A DNA stretch of 64,000 nucleotides, from contig NZ_CP126271.1 of the NCBI RefSeq assembly GCF_003234655.2, forward strand, positions 3,410,001-3,474,000, written 5' to 3'. This document shows, in pieces, positions 26,547-36,032 of this stretch; positions within the stretch are counted from its first letter, which is position 1; the number at the start of each line of letters is the position of its first letter. Position numbers and translations under genes: made by a program. Source of the DNA: Curtobacterium sp. MCLR17_007 (GTDB lineage Bacteria; Actinomycetota; Actinomycetes; Actinomycetales; Microbacteriaceae). The notes beneath the pieces were generated by a model, which worked only from the letters and a program-made list of their open reading frames with translations, had not been told where the DNA came from and ran no database searches.

Positions 26547-28394
26547 CTACTCGACGGTGACCGACTTCGCGAGGTTGCGTGGCTGGTCGACGTCCAGGCC
26601 CTTGGCGGCCGCGAGCTCCATGCCGAACATGTGCAGCGGCGCGACGGCGAGCAGCGGCTCGAACAGCGGCGTCGCGAGTGGGATCCGCAGGACCTCGTCG
26701 GCGAAGGGCAGCACGGCGGCGTCACCTTCTTCGGCGATGGCGATCACCCGGGCGCCGCGTGCGCGGATCTCCTGGATGTTCGACACGACCTTCGGGTGCA
26801 GCGATCGGGCGTCACGGGGCGACGGGACGATCACGAAGACGATCTGCCCCGGCTCGATCAGCGCGATCGGACCGTGCTTCAGCTCGCCGGCCGCGAAGCC
26901 CTCGGCGTGGATGTAGGCGAGCTCCTTGAGCTTGAGCGCACCCTCGAGGGCGATGGGGTACCCGACGTGGCGGCCGAGGAACAGCACGCTGCGGGTGTCC
27001 GCCATCCACTTCGCCAGCTCGGCGACCCCGGCGGCGTCCTCGATGGTCTGCTGCAGCTTGGCCGGCAGCCCCTCGAGCTCCGTGACCTGCTCGGCGATCT
27101 GCTCGGCCGTCATCGTGCCGCGCAGCGTCGCCAGGTGCAGCCCGAGCAGGTACAGCGCGACGCCCTGCGCCAGGAAGGCCTTGGTCGACGCGACGGCGAC
27201 CTCGGGGCCAGCGTGGGTGTAGATGACCGCGTCGGACTCGCGCGGGATGGTCGCCCCCTGGGTGTTGCAGATCGAGAGGACCTGCGCGCCCTGCTCTCGC
27301 GCGTACTTGACGGCCATGAGCGTGTCCATGGTCTCGCCGGACTGGCTGATCGACACCACGAGCGTGTTCTCGTCGAGCACCGGGTCGCGGTACCGGAACT
27401 CGTGCGCCAGCTCGACCTCGACCGGCACGCGTGCCCACTGCTCGATGGCGTACTTGCCGAGCATGCCCGCGTACGCCGCAGTGCCGCACGCGATGACGAT
27501 GACGCGGTCGACGTGCTGCAGGCGCTCGGCGATCGGCTCGAGGTCCGTCAGGGTCACGGCCCCCTCGTGCACGCGGCCGAGGATCGTCTTGGCGACCGCC
27601 TCGGGTTCCTCGCTGATCTCCTTCGCCATGAACGAGGACCAGCCGCCCTTGTCGGCGGCCGAGGCGTCCCAGTTGACCTCGAACTCGCTCGGGGTGGCCG
27701 GGGTGCCGTCGAAGTGGATGACGTCGACGCCGTCGGGGCGGATCGTGGCGATCTCGTCCTGTCCGATCGACAGCGCGCGCTGCGTGTGGGCGACGAACGC
27801 CGCCACGTCCGAGCCCATGAAGTTCTCGCCGTCGCCGAGTCCGACGACGAGGGGCGAGTTGCGACGGGCGCCCACGACGACACCCGGCTGGTCGGCGTGC
27901 ACGACCAGCAGCGTGAACGCGCCGTCGAGTCGCTGGACGGCCTGCTGCATGGCGGCGGTCAGGTCACCGGTGTCGCGGAACGCGCGGGCGACGAGGTGTG
28001 CGGCGACCTCGGAGTCGGTCTCGCTGAGGAACTCGACGCCCTCGGCGACCAGCTCGTCCCGCAGCGAGGAGAAGTTCTCGATGATGCCGTTGTGGATGAG
28101 CGCGAGCTTGCCGCCGTCGGCCAGGTGCGGGTGCGCGTTCTCGTCGGTCGGGCCGCCGTGGGTCGCCCAGCGGGTGTGGCCGATGCCGGTGCCGCCGTCG
28201 GCGATGGGGTGCGCGTCGAGTTCGTCGACCAGGGCCTGGAGCTTGCCCGCCTTCTTCGCCGAGGTCAGGTCACCGGCGGGGTCGATGACCGCGATGCCGG
28301 CCGAGTCGTACCCGCGGTACTCCAGCCGACGCAGACCCCCCAGGAGCACGTCCGTGCTGCTGTTGCTGCCGACGTAGCCCACGATTCCACACAT
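26547..28394 (-). CDS. glmS: Glutamine--fructose-6-phosphate aminotransferase
   Basis: 615 residues. The N-terminus MCGIVGYVG gives the class-II glutaminase nucleophile Cys2 after Met removal. The glutaminase domain spans to about 225, and two SIS sugar-isomerase domains follow (VSISQSGETMDTL, GRHVGYPIALEGALKLKEL), ending ...LDVDQPRNLAKSVTVE with the conserved DxPRxLAKSVTVE tail. It makes glucosamine-6-phosphate, the entry to UDP-GlcNAc and peptidoglycan; glmM, the next enzyme, is at 30.3-31.6 kb. The ATG at 28394 was chosen over an upstream in-frame ATG because it places Cys at position 2. It heads the acpS-alr operon. Confidence 0.97.
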   Translation of the reverse strand: MCGIVGYVGSNSSTDVLLGGLRRLEYRGYDSAGIAVIDPAGDLTSAKKAGKLQALVDELDAHPIADGGTGIGHTRWATHGGPTDENAHPHLADGGKLALIHNGIIENFSSLRDELVAEGVEFLSETDSEVAAHLVARAFRDTGDLTAAMQQAVQRLDGAFTLLVVHADQPGVVVGARRNSPLVVGLGDGENFMGSDVAAFVAHTQRALSIGQDEIATIRPDGVDVIHFDGTPATPSEFEVNWDASAADKGGWSSFMAKEISEEPEAVAKTILGRVHEGAVTLTDLEPIAERLQHVDRVIVIACGTAAYAGMLGKYAIEQWARVPVEVELAHEFRYRDPVLDENTLVVSISQSGETMDTLMAVKYAREQGAQVLSICNTQGATIPRESDAVIYTHAGPEVAVASTKAFLAQGVALYLLGLHLATLRGTMTAEQIAEQVTELEGLPAKLQQTIEDAAGVAELAKWMADTRSVLFLGRHVGYPIALEGALKLKELAYIHAEGFAAGELKHGPIALIEPGQIVFVIVPSPRDARSLHPKVVSNIQEIRARGARVIAIAEEGDAAVLPFADEVLRIPLATPLFEPLLAVAPLHMFGMELAAAKGLDVDQPRNLAKSVTVE

Positions 28395-28456
28395 GGCGAC
28401 GATCCTACGATGCGCCCGGCGCAACGCACTGCGAAGGAGCAGGCCCCGGGGATACC

Positions 28457-28951
28457 GTGACCCACATGGGACGTTTCGACGAGATCGCCATCACCACGCT
28501 GCACGGCGAGCAGACCACCTTCGGCGAGTACGGCGACAAGGCGGTGCTCGTGGTGAACGTCGCGTCGCGCTGCGGGCTCGCGCCGCAGTACGAGCAGCTC
28601 GAGGAGCTCCAGAAGACCTACGGACCGCGCGGCTTCACGGTCCTGGGGTTCCCGAGCAACCAGTTCCTGCAGGAGCTCGGTTCATCCGAGGCCATCGACG
28701 AGTACTGCTCCACCACGTGGGGCGTAACGTTCCCGATGTCCGAGAAGGTCAAGGTGAACGGCATGGGCGCCCACCCCCTCTACAAGGAGCTCAAGCAGAC
28801 GCCGGACGCCAGCGGCAAGGCGGGGCGCGTCATCTGGAACTTCGAGAAGTTCCTGGTCGCCCCGGACGGCACCGTCTCCCGCTTCCGCCCGACGACCAAG
28901 CCGGACGCCCCCGAGGTCATCGCCGCCATCGAGGCGGCGCTGCCCGCCTGA
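28457..28951 (+). CDS. Glutathione peroxidase family (thiol peroxidase)
   Basis: 164 residues. The peroxidatic cysteine Cys39 is in [12 protein letters not shown], with the partner glutamine in GFPSNQF and tryptophan in [10 protein letters not shown] cysteine replaces selenocysteine, as is usual in bacteria, where thioredoxin or mycothiol systems often supply electrons. The start is probably GTG at 28457 (GGGGAT upstream); an ATG three codons later is possible. It is monocistronic, divergent from glmS and upstream of coaA. Confidence 0.93.
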   Translation: MTHMGRFDEIAITTLHGEQTTFGEYGDKAVLVVNVASRCGLAPQYEQLEELQKTYGPRGFTVLGFPSNQFLQELGSSEAIDEYCSTTWGVTFPMSEKVKVNGMGAHPLYKELKQTPDASGKAGRVIWNFEKFLVAPDGTVSRFRPTTKPDAPEVIAAIEAALPA

Positions 28952-29114
28952 GCGGTCGCGCCCAGCGCGACCACGGCACCGGACGGGAGGCTCCGGTCAC
29001 CCGCGCCGGTCGGCGCACGTGATCCTCCCCATCGGGCACGGCCGGCCCGCCGCTGGCGCGTCGGTCCGGAACCGGCCGACGTGGGCCCCGCCTCCCGTCT
29101 GTACGCTCGATCCC

Positions 29115-30059
29115 ATGCCGATCCCGGAGACCACCGTCGCGCACCCCACCCCCTTCGTGGAGATCCCGCGCGCGGAGTGGGCGCAGCTCGCACCGAAGGA
29201 GCACCTCTCCCTGACCGAGACGGAGATCGTCCAGCTCCGGGGCCTCGGCGACCGGCTCGACATGCAGGAGGTGCAGGAGGTCTACCTCCCGCTCTCCCGG
29301 CTCCTGACGCTGTACGCAGCCGGTGCGCGCGACCTGCACGCCGAGACCAGCCGCTTCCTGGGCGAACGGGCGAGCCGGACGCCGTTCGTGATCGGTGTCG
29401 CGGGCTCGGTCGCCGTCGGCAAGTCCACCGTGGCGCGACTGCTGCGGGAGCTGACGAAGCGCTGGCCGGACACACCCCGGGTCGAGCTCGTGACCACGGA
29501 CGGGTTCCTGTACCCGAACGCCGAACTCGAGCGCCGCGGGATCATGGACCGCAAGGGCTTCCCCGAGTCCTACGACCGGCGCTCCCTGCTGCGCTTCGTC
29601 AGCCAGGTGAAGAGCGGCGCGACCGAGGTCCGGGCGCCGTTCTACTCGCACCTGGTCTACGACATCGTGCCCGACGCCGAGGTGGTCGTGCGGCAGCCGG
29701 ACATCCTGATCGTCGAGGGGCTCAACGTGCTCGCGCCGCCGCTGCACGGACGCCTGGCGCTGTCGGACCTGTTCGACTTCACGATCTACGTCGACGCGAA
29801 GACCCGCGACATCGAGTCCTGGTACGTCGACCGGTTCCTGGCGCTGCAGGAAGAGGCCTTCGCCAGCCCGGACTCGTTCTTCCACCGGTTCGCGAGCCTG
29901 TCCCGCGAGGACGCCGTGCGCACCGCGACCGACGTCTGGCGGGCGATCAACGAGCCGAACCTGGTCGAGAACGTGCTGCCGACGCGCTCCCGGGCGACCC
30001 TCGTGCTGAAGAAGGGCGCGAACCACAAGGTGAACTCGGTCCTGCTCCGCAAGATCTAG
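29115..30059 (+). CDS. coaA: Type I pantothenate kinase
   Basis: 314 residues. P-loop [17 protein letters not shown] at about 97-113, then [17 protein letters not shown] and [16 protein letters not shown], which are CoaA hallmarks, and the C-terminal [17 protein letters not shown]. It phosphorylates pantothenate, the first and usually feedback-inhibited step of CoA synthesis. The ATG at 29115 gives the normal length; the upstream in-frame ATG at 29019 would add a non-conserved leader. It ends before short repeats and a 17-bp hairpin. Confidence 0.96.
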   Translation: MPIPETTVAHPTPFVEIPRAEWAQLAPKEHLSLTETEIVQLRGLGDRLDMQEVQEVYLPLSRLLTLYAAGARDLHAETSRFLGERASRTPFVIGVAGSVAVGKSTVARLLRELTKRWPDTPRVELVTTDGFLYPNAELERRGIMDRKGFPESYDRRSLLRFVSQVKSGATEVRAPFYSHLVYDIVPDAEVVVRQPDILIVEGLNVLAPPLHGRLALSDLFDFTIYVDAKTRDIESWYVDRFLALQEEAFASPDSFFHRFASLSREDAVRTATDVWRAINEPNLVENVLPTRSRATLVLKKGANHKVNSVLLRKI

Positions 30060-30106
30060 CGCGCGGGCGGCCGACGCCGTCGCGCGCGCAGCACCGCGGG
30101 CGCGCC

Positions 30107-30156
30107 GGGCCGCAGTGCGGACGGGGCCGCAGTGCGGACGGGGCCGCAGTGCGGAC
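30107..30156. repeat. Three tandem copies of a 17-bp unit
   Basis: GGGCCGCAGTGCGGACG at 30107 and 30124, and a 16-base third copy at 30141. Each unit contains the small palindrome CCGCA-G-TGCGG. Confidence 0.9.
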
Positions 30157-30174
30157 CGGCGGCGCACAACGAAG

Positions 30175-30212
30175 ACCCGTTCGAACCACGGGCAGCCGTG
30201 GTTCGAACGGGT
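30175..30212. terminator. Bidirectional hairpin between coaA and glmM
   Basis: A perfect 17-bp stem (30175-30191 with 30196-30212) and loop GCAG between convergent genes. Each arm contains GTTCGAAC, itself palindromic. Confidence 0.8.
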
Positions 30213-30265
30213 TCCGGTTGATCAGGTACGAACGGCACCGCGGGAGCACCGCCAGTGCGCAGTCC

Positions 30266-31639
30266 CTACGCCGCGTCGAGCGCCAGACGGTCCTCGACGA
30301 CGGCGGCGAGCTCCTCAGCGATGCGCTGCGCGTCCTCCTGCGAGGCGGCCTCGACCATCACGCGCACGACAGGCTCGGTGCCCGAGGGGCGCAGCAGCAC
30401 GCGGCCGGTGTCACCGAGCGCTGCCGAGGCGGCAGCGACGGCGTCCTGCACGCCCTGGTCGGCCAGCCCGTGCCGGTCCACGCCCTTGACGTTGAGGAGC
30501 ACCTGCGGGAACACGGTCATGCACGCGGCGAGCTCTTGCAGGGTCTTGCCCGTCCGGGCCATCTCGGCGACCAGGTGCAGCCCGGTGAGGATGCCGTCGC
30601 CGGTGGTCGCGTACTCCTGGAAGATGATGTGGCCGGACTGCTCGCCACCGAGCGAGTAGCCGCCCTCGTTCATCTTCTCGAGCACGTACCGGTCACCGAC
30701 GCCAGCTTCGACGACGGTGATCCCCGCGTCGGCCATTGCCCGCTTCAGTCCGAGGTTCGACATGATCGTCGCGACGAGCGTGTCGGACACCAGGTGTCCG
30801 CGTTCCTGCAACGACAGCGCCAGGATCGCCATGATCTGGTCACCGTCGATCGCGTTGCCCCGGGCGTCGACGGCCAGGCAGCGGTCGGCGTCGCCGTCAT
30901 GGGCGATCCCGACGTCGGCGCCGGCTTCGAGCACGGCACGAGCCAGGTTGTCGATGTGGGTCGACCCGACACCGTCGTTGATGTTCCAGCCGTCCGGGTC
31001 GGCCCCGATCAGGGTGACCCGGGCACCGGCGTTCACGAAGACCTCGGGCGAGACACCCGCGGCGGCCCCGTTGGCACAGTCGAGCACCACGTGGATGCCG
31101 TCGAGCCGGTACGGGAGCGTCGCCAGCAGGTGCACGACGTAGCGGTCCTCGGCGTCCGCGAAGCGGGTGATCCGCCCGACGCCGATGCCCGTGGGCGTGG
31201 GTGCCGACTGGTCGTGCATCGCCGCTTCGATGCGGTCCTCGACCTCGTCGGGGAGCTTCTTGCCACCCGTGGCGAAGAACTTGATCCCGTTGTCGGGGGC
31301 CGGGTTGTGCGACGCGGAGATCATCACGCCGAAGTCGGCGTCGATGTCCGCGACCAGGAACGCGGCGGCGGGGGTGGGGATGACGCCGGCGTCGAGCACG
31401 TCGACCCCGGCGGAGGCGAGCCCGGCTGCCACAGCAGCGCCGAGGAACTCGCCAGAGACGCGCGGGTCGCGCGCCAGGACCGCGCGAGGGCGCGGTCGAC
31501 CGGACGCCCGACGGGCGTCCGCATGGTGTCCGTGCGTGAGCACGGCCGCGCTCGCCTGGGCAAGGCCCAGTGCGAGCGCGGCCGTCAACTCGCCGTTGGC
31601 GAGGCCACGAACGCCGTCGGTTCCGAAGAGACGCGGCAT
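30266..31639 (-). CDS. glmM: Phosphoglucosamine mutase
   Basis: 457 residues. It begins [12 protein letters not shown]. The phosphoserine motif ISASHNP has Ser110, the Mg loop is DGDADRC and the phosphate-binding C-terminal motif [12 protein letters not shown]. It converts glucosamine-6-P to glucosamine-1-P for UDP-GlcNAc. A loop near 37-52 ([17 protein letters not shown]) is a little longer than in E. coli. The start at 31639 lies 22 bases after rpsI, so cell-wall precursor synthesis is transcribed with two ribosomal proteins, the usual rplM-rpsI-glmM order of actinobacteria. Confidence 0.97.
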   Translation of the reverse strand: MPRLFGTDGVRGLANGELTAALALGLAQASAAVLTHGHHADARRASGRPRPRAVLARDPRVSGEFLGAAVAAGLASAGVDVLDAGVIPTPAAAFLVADIDADFGVMISASHNPAPDNGIKFFATGGKKLPDEVEDRIEAAMHDQSAPTPTGIGVGRITRFADAEDRYVVHLLATLPYRLDGIHVVLDCANGAAAGVSPEVFVNAGARVTLIGADPDGWNINDGVGSTHIDNLARAVLEAGADVGIAHDGDADRCLAVDARGNAIDGDQIMAILALSLQERGHLVSDTLVATIMSNLGLKRAMADAGITVVEAGVGDRYVLEKMNEGGYSLGGEQSGHIIFQEYATTGDGILTGLHLVAEMARTGKTLQELAACMTVFPQVLLNVKGVDRHGLADQGVQDAVAAASAALGDTGRVLLRPSGTEPVVRVMVEAASQEDAQRIAEELAAVVEDRLALDAA

Positions 31640-31661
31640 TGCGATCGGGTTCGCCGTGCGA

Positions 31662-32147
31662 CTAGCGCTTCGAGAACTGCGACGCCTTGCGGGCCTTCTT
31701 GAGACCGGCCTTCTTGCGCTCGATGACGCGGGCGTCACGGGTGAGGAAGCCGGCCTTCTTGAGGGTGGCGCGGTTGTTCTCGCGGTCGATCTCGTTCAGC
31801 GTGCGCGCGATGGCCAGGCGGAGCGCGCCGGCCTGGCCCGAGGGGCCGCCACCCGTGATGCGGGCGGTCACGTCGTAGGAGCCGAGGAGCTCGAGCACCT
31901 TGAACGGGTCGTTGATGAGCTGCTGGTGCAGCTTGTTCGGGAAGTAGTCCTCGAGCGTGCGGCCGTTCACGACGAACGTGCCGGAGCCCGGGACCAGCCG
32001 GACGCGCGCGATTGCTTCCTTGCGGCGGCCGACGGCACCGCCGGAGACGTTGAGGATCTGACGGGGAGCGGCCTCGGCAGCGGCGGGTGCGCTCTCCGTG
32101 GTGAAGCTCTCGGGGGTCTGGTCGAGGGAGTCAGCGATCTGAGCCAT
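31662..32147 (-). CDS. rpsI: 30S ribosomal protein S9
   Basis: 161 residues. The conserved core starts near 36 ([19 protein letters not shown]) and ends with the invariant tail [17 protein letters not shown], whose C-terminal Lys-Arg reaches the P-site tRNA. The first 35 residues are an acidic, Ala-rich leader, as in other high-GC actinobacteria. Second gene of rplM-rpsI-glmM. Confidence 0.97.
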   Translation of the reverse strand: MAQIADSLDQTPESFTTESAPAAAEAAPRQILNVSGGAVGRRKEAIARVRLVPGSGTFVVNGRTLEDYFPNKLHQQLINDPFKVLELLGSYDVTARITGGGPSGQAGALRLAIARTLNEIDRENNRATLKKAGFLTRDARVIERKKAGLKKARKASQFSKR

Positions 32148-32185
32148 GAGTTTTCTCTCGTTCTTGGAAGTCGTCGTGGCCGCTG

Positions 32186-32635
32186 TTACTGCGAGACCTG
32201 GTCGAAGATGTACGTCTTGGGCTGCTGCGCGGCGTGGGGGTGCTCGGGACCCGCGTACACCTTGAGCTTCTTGAGCTGCTCGCGGCCCAGCGTGTTCTTC
32301 GGGAGCATGCCGCGGATCGCCTTCTCGACGGCGCGGGTCGGGTGCTTCTCGAGCATCTCCGGGTAGGAGGTCGCGGTGAGGCCGCCCGGGTAGCCCGAGT
32401 GGCGGTAGTAGACCTTCTTCGCGAGCTTGGAGCCGGTGAGGGCGACCTTGTCCGCGTTCACGATGATGACGAAGTCACCCATGTCCATGTGCTGGGCGAA
32501 GGTGGCCTTGTGCTTGCCGCGGAGCAGGGCGGCGACGTGCGAGGCGAGACGGCCGAGGACGACGTCGGTCGCGTCGATGACGATCCAGTCGTGCTGGACG
32601 TCTGCCGGCTTCGGTGAGAACGTGCGAGTCACAGG
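32186..32635 (-). CDS. rplM: 50S ribosomal protein L13
   Basis: 149 residues, the normal length. It begins [20 protein letters not shown] and has the family phrases [21 protein letters not shown] and [10 protein letters not shown]. It is an early-assembly 23S rRNA-binding protein. The GTG at 32635 gives the family N-terminus. It is first in rplM-rpsI-glmM behind a promoter at 32774-32803. Confidence 0.97.
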   Translation of the reverse strand, partial: PVTRTFSPKPADVQHDWIVIDATDVVLGRLASHVAALLRGKHKATFAQHMDMGDFVIIVNADKVALTGSKLAKKVYYRHSGYPGGLTATSYPEMLEKHPTRAVEKAIRGMLPKNTLGREQLKKLKVYAGPEHPHAAQQPKTYIFDQVSQ

Positions 32636-32773
32636 AGTGCTGCTTTCGTGTCGAGGTGAGGAGTCCGTGAATCCCACTCCGGTGAGGTGTTCTGGCGGGC
32701 GACACCCGCTGAACGCCCCGGTGGAGGGCTCATCTGACTGTCTGGCGCACAACGGCGCGCAGACCAAGGTGAG

Positions 32774-32803
32774 AGCCTACCGGACGCCGCTTGCACGGGT
32801 CAA
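32774..32803 (-). promoter_or_regulatory. Promoter of rplM-rpsI-glmM
   Basis: Minus-strand TTGACC (32803-32798), an 18-base spacer, TAGGCT (32779-32774): a good match to a housekeeping sigma promoter, about 140 bases upstream of the rplM start. Confidence 0.6.
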
Positions 32804-32821
32804 CCGCAGCGTGCCCCGGGA

Positions 32822-32865
32822 CGGACAGGAGGCCCGGTGCCAGCCGGCACCGAGCCTCCTGTCCG
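32822..32865 (-). terminator. Terminator of the nuclease gene
   Basis: A 12-bp stem CGGACAGGAGGC/GCCTCCTGTCCG, one mismatch, seven more pairs, and loop AGCC, just after the nuclease stop at 32872. Confidence 0.8.
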
Positions 32866-32871
32866 CTGTTG

Positions 32872-35800
32872 CTACGCGGCGCTGACGCGGCGACGACGCG
32901 CGACGAGCACGCCCGTCCCCGCGACGAGCAGCAGCAGCGCGGCGGCGATCCCGCCACCGAGCTCCGCACCCGTGAACGCCAGCTCGCCGGTGGCCGGGTC
33001 GATCGTGATGGTCGTCCACCCGATCAGGGACCCGTCGGCCGCGGTCACGGCGAGACGGTGCGGACCGGAGGACGCGTCCGCGGGGATGGTCACCCGGACC
33101 GTCCCGTCGGCGGCCACCGTCTCGGTGCCCAACAGCACCGTGTCGGAGAACAGCCAGACCGACACGCGCTCACCGGCGTGTGCGGTGCCGACACCGACGG
33201 TGATCGTCTCGCCCGGACGGGCCGACGCCGGCGCCGTCACGCCCCCGCGGTCCGCGTCCGTGAGGGACGACTCCGACGGCGCGACCGGCGCGGGGACCGG
33301 CGTCGTCCCGCCCGGCGTCGGGGTCGGGGTCGGCGAGCCACCGTCGCCCGGCGTCCCACCGTCGCCCGGCGTCCCACCGTCGCCCGGCGTCCCACCGTCG
33401 GCCAGGTCGAACCCGACCAGGATCGGGTCGTGGTCACTCGCCCGGTACACGTCGTCGGTGTACAGGTCCGTGACGTTGTAGTTGTAGCGGCTGTACTCCA
33501 GGCCCACCGACTCGACCGAGTTGATGTTCCAGATGTCCACACCGGTCACGGTCGCGAGGGCAGCAGGCGACGCGAGCACGTGGTCCAGCGACCCGCTCAG
33601 GCCGGAGAACACGTACGACCACTCCGACGAGTCCAGCGCCGGACCGAGGTCCGTGTAGCCCGCGTCGCCGAGGACGACCATCGGGTCCTCCTTGCTGTAG
33701 GCGTTGAAGTCGCCGAGCATGAACACCTTGTCCGTGCCGTACTGCTGCTGCATCGCGGTGGAGAAGGTCACGAGGGCCTTCGCCTGCCGCACGCGGTCCG
33801 CGTTCGAGGCGCCCTGGCCGTCGCCCTGGTCGGCGTTCTCGCCGGTGCCGGAGCCCTTCGACTTGAAGTGGTTCGCGATCACCAGGAACTCGTCGTCCGC
33901 GCTGCCGCCGACCGGGCGGAACGCGTCCGCGACGGGCTGCCGTGCGTTCGTGAACGCGGAGTCCAGCAGGATGGTCGACTCGCCGGTGGGCGCGACCCGG
34001 GCCGTCTTGTAGATCAGGGCGAGACGGATGACGTCCTCGCTGGCGGGCAGCGTCTTCGGGGACGGAACGTACGCCCAGGTGTCGCTGCCGGTCGCCGCGT
34101 TCAACGCGCCGACGAGGGTGGCGACGGCCGCGTCACGGTCCTGCCCGAACTCGCGGGAGTTCTCGATCTCCTCGAGCGAGACCACGTCCGCGCCCAGGCC
34201 GTTGATGGCCTTGACGATCTTGACCTGCTGGCGCTCGAGGTCCTCCTGCTCGGCGGCACCGCGGGCGTCGCAGCCCGAGTTCACCGTGACCGGGTCGCCC
34301 TCGCGGTCGGTGTAGTACGAGCAGCCGGTCAGCTCGTCACCCGTGGTCGGGAAGTAGTTCAGGACGTTGAAGCCGGCGAGCTTGACGTCACCGCCGACGT
34401 CGGCGGGCTTCGCGGTGCGCACGTTCGAGAACGTCGTCGGCAGGTCGGCCTTCGGGGTCGCCCCCGTGATCGGCGACGTGGGCTGGAACTTCCACGCGTT
34501 GTTGCGGTAGTCCATGACGACGGGCTTCGTGAAGGTGGCGGCAGCGCCGACCGTGACCGGAGCGTCGTTCGTCAGCCACGAGACCGGGATCGACTGGTTC
34601 GCCTTCGACAGGAAGTTCGTGCTGCCGCCGTCGTCGAGCGTGACCTTGCGTGCGGCGTTGTCCGCGGCGACGGCGAGCGCCGCCGGGGTTCCGGGACGCG
34701 CGACCTCGGTCGGCTGGACGAGCCGCTTCGTGCCGCTGGCCAGGACGACCTCGCCGTACTGGTTGGTCGTGTAGTTGTCCGCGACCGTGTAGTCGCCCTG
34801 CGGTGCGACGAGCATGCTCTCGAGCGACTCGCGCTGGGCGTCGGTGGCGGGGAAGGCGACGGCGGCGGGCTGCGGCGCGGCGACCGTGTCGGCCAGCTTC
34901 GTCATGCCGCCGGCGGCCACGGTCAGCTCGGTCAGGCCGGAGTACTCCGACACCGCGCCCGTGAGCTGCACGTGGTCGCCCTCGCGGACGTCACCGGCGG
35001 TGGCGGCCGAGTACACGAACACCGCGTCGGACGCCGTGTGCGCGGTCAGGTCGAGGGCGCCCCCGGTGCCGGGGGTCTGCACGGTGTAGCCGTCGAACCC
35101 GCCGGTGGCGTAGACCGCGGTGACGACGCCGCTCGTGACGACGTTCCTGCCGACGAACGGCGAGGTGTCCGTCGTGCCCTGGAGCTGCGCGATCGTGACC
35201 GCCTCGGCGGGGTCGGTCGGTGCGGGCGTGCCCGGGTCGGTCGGTGTCGTCGGGTCGGTCGGGGCTGCCGTCTCGCCCGCCGAGTTCGTCGGGGTGACCG
35301 ACGACGACAGCGTGAAGTCCGCCGCGTTGTCGTCGGTGTCCACGGCGCCGGGGGCCCGGACGAGGGCGTCCGGCACGCCGTTGGCGGTGCCGGTCGTCGC
35401 GGGCGCGGTCTCGAACGTGTTCGAGGTGCCGTAGCCCAGGACGTCGACGACACCGGTGGTCCCCGCGGACACCGAACCCACGGGCAGCGTCAGCGCCGAC
35501 GCCTGGTCGGAGAGCACGAGCGTGCCCGACGAACCCGAGGCGTTCAGCGTCGACACCACGTCGGGCGTCGGGAGTGCTGCACCGTTCGTGCCGTTCGAGC
35601 CGCCCTGCACCAGGTAGGTGCCGTGCGCCGGGACGGACCCGGTCAGGGGCACGACGGTGGTGGACCCCGCGGAGGCGGCGGCGGCGCGGTACTGCAGCGA
35701 CCAGCCGTCGACCGCCACGCTGGCGTCGGTCGGGTTGGCGATCTCGACGAACTTGTTCGTGAACGGCTGCTTCGCGCTGCCGCCCTTCAGGTAGGCCTCA

Positions 35801-35922
35801 CCGATGACGAGACCGGTGCCCGCGGTGTCCGCGCTGGCTGTGGTGGCGGTTGCGAGTGGTGCGGCGAGGAGTGTCGCGGCGACCGTGGCGCACAGCAGGG
35901 TGCGCCGGACGTTCGTGGGCAT
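32872..35922 (-). CDS. ExeM/NucH-type extracellular nuclease with LTD domain and LAFTG wall anchor
   Basis: 1016 residues. Signal peptide (1-31), lamin-tail domain (about 36-175), a Pro/Thr linker, an OB-fold region (about 235-330), then an endonuclease/exonuclease/phosphatase domain (about 535-860) with LAGFNVLNYFPTTGDE, SLEEIENSREFG, LGDFNAYSKEDPM and RASDHDPILVGFD. A DGGTPG repeat linker and a small beta domain lead to LAFTG, a hydrophobic helix and RRRR. LAxTG is the motif expected for class E sortases, so the enzyme should sit on the wall and degrade external DNA for phosphate or biofilm control. The ATG at 35922 has AGAAGG upstream. A lone gene between truA/MBL and rplM. Confidence 0.92.
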   Translation of the reverse strand: MPTNVRRTLLCATVAATLLAAPLATATTASADTAGTGLVIGEAYLKGGSAKQPFTNKFVEIANPTDASVAVDGWSLQYRAAAASAGSTTVVPLTGSVPAHGTYLVQGGSNGTNGAALPTPDVVSTLNASGSSGTLVLSDQASALTLPVGSVSAGTTGVVDVLGYGTSNTFETAPATTGTANGVPDALVRAPGAVDTDDNAADFTLSSSVTPTNSAGETAAPTDPTTPTDPGTPAPTDPAEAVTIAQLQGTTDTSPFVGRNVVTSGVVTAVYATGGFDGYTVQTPGTGGALDLTAHTASDAVFVYSAATAGDVREGDHVQLTGAVSEYSGLTELTVAAGGMTKLADTVAAPQPAAVAFPATDAQRESLESMLVAPQGDYTVADNYTTNQYGEVVLASGTKRLVQPTEVARPGTPAALAVAADNAARKVTLDDGGSTNFLSKANQSIPVSWLTNDAPVTVGAAATFTKPVVMDYRNNAWKFQPTSPITGATPKADLPTTFSNVRTAKPADVGGDVKLAGFNVLNYFPTTGDELTGCSYYTDREGDPVTVNSGCDARGAAEQEDLERQQVKIVKAINGLGADVVSLEEIENSREFGQDRDAAVATLVGALNAATGSDTWAYVPSPKTLPASEDVIRLALIYKTARVAPTGESTILLDSAFTNARQPVADAFRPVGGSADDEFLVIANHFKSKGSGTGENADQGDGQGASNADRVRQAKALVTFSTAMQQQYGTDKVFMLGDFNAYSKEDPMVVLGDAGYTDLGPALDSSEWSYVFSGLSGSLDHVLASPAALATVTGVDIWNINSVESVGLEYSRYNYNVTDLYTDDVYRASDHDPILVGFDLADGGTPGDGGTPGDGGTPGDGGSPTPTPTPGGTTPVPAPVAPSESSLTDADRGGVTAPASARPGETITVGVGTAHAGERVSVWLFSDTVLLGTETVAADGTVRVTIPADASSGPHRLAVTAADGSLIGWTTITIDPATGELAFTGAELGGGIAAALLLLVAGTGVLVARRRRVSAA
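33343..33396 (-). repeat. Three exact 18-bp coding repeats
   Basis: GTCGCCCGGCGTCCCACC at 33343, 33361 and 33379, coding for the DGGTPG linker of the nuclease. Confidence 0.92.
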
Positions 35923-36032
35923 GCTGACCTTCTGGTCGGGGGCGGGGAACCCTCAGACCGTACAGACCTGCAGGGTCCTTCAGGTTTCGACCAGGTGAAC
36001 CATTGCAGACGGCAACATCCGCGGACGGGTCG

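Noticed and set aside
30175..30212. GTTCGAAC hairpin taken as a tRNA T-arm remnant or att site
   Set aside because: The GTTCGAA resembles a T-loop, but the sequence is a perfect 17-bp inverted repeat between convergent genes without any tRNA stems or integrase nearby.
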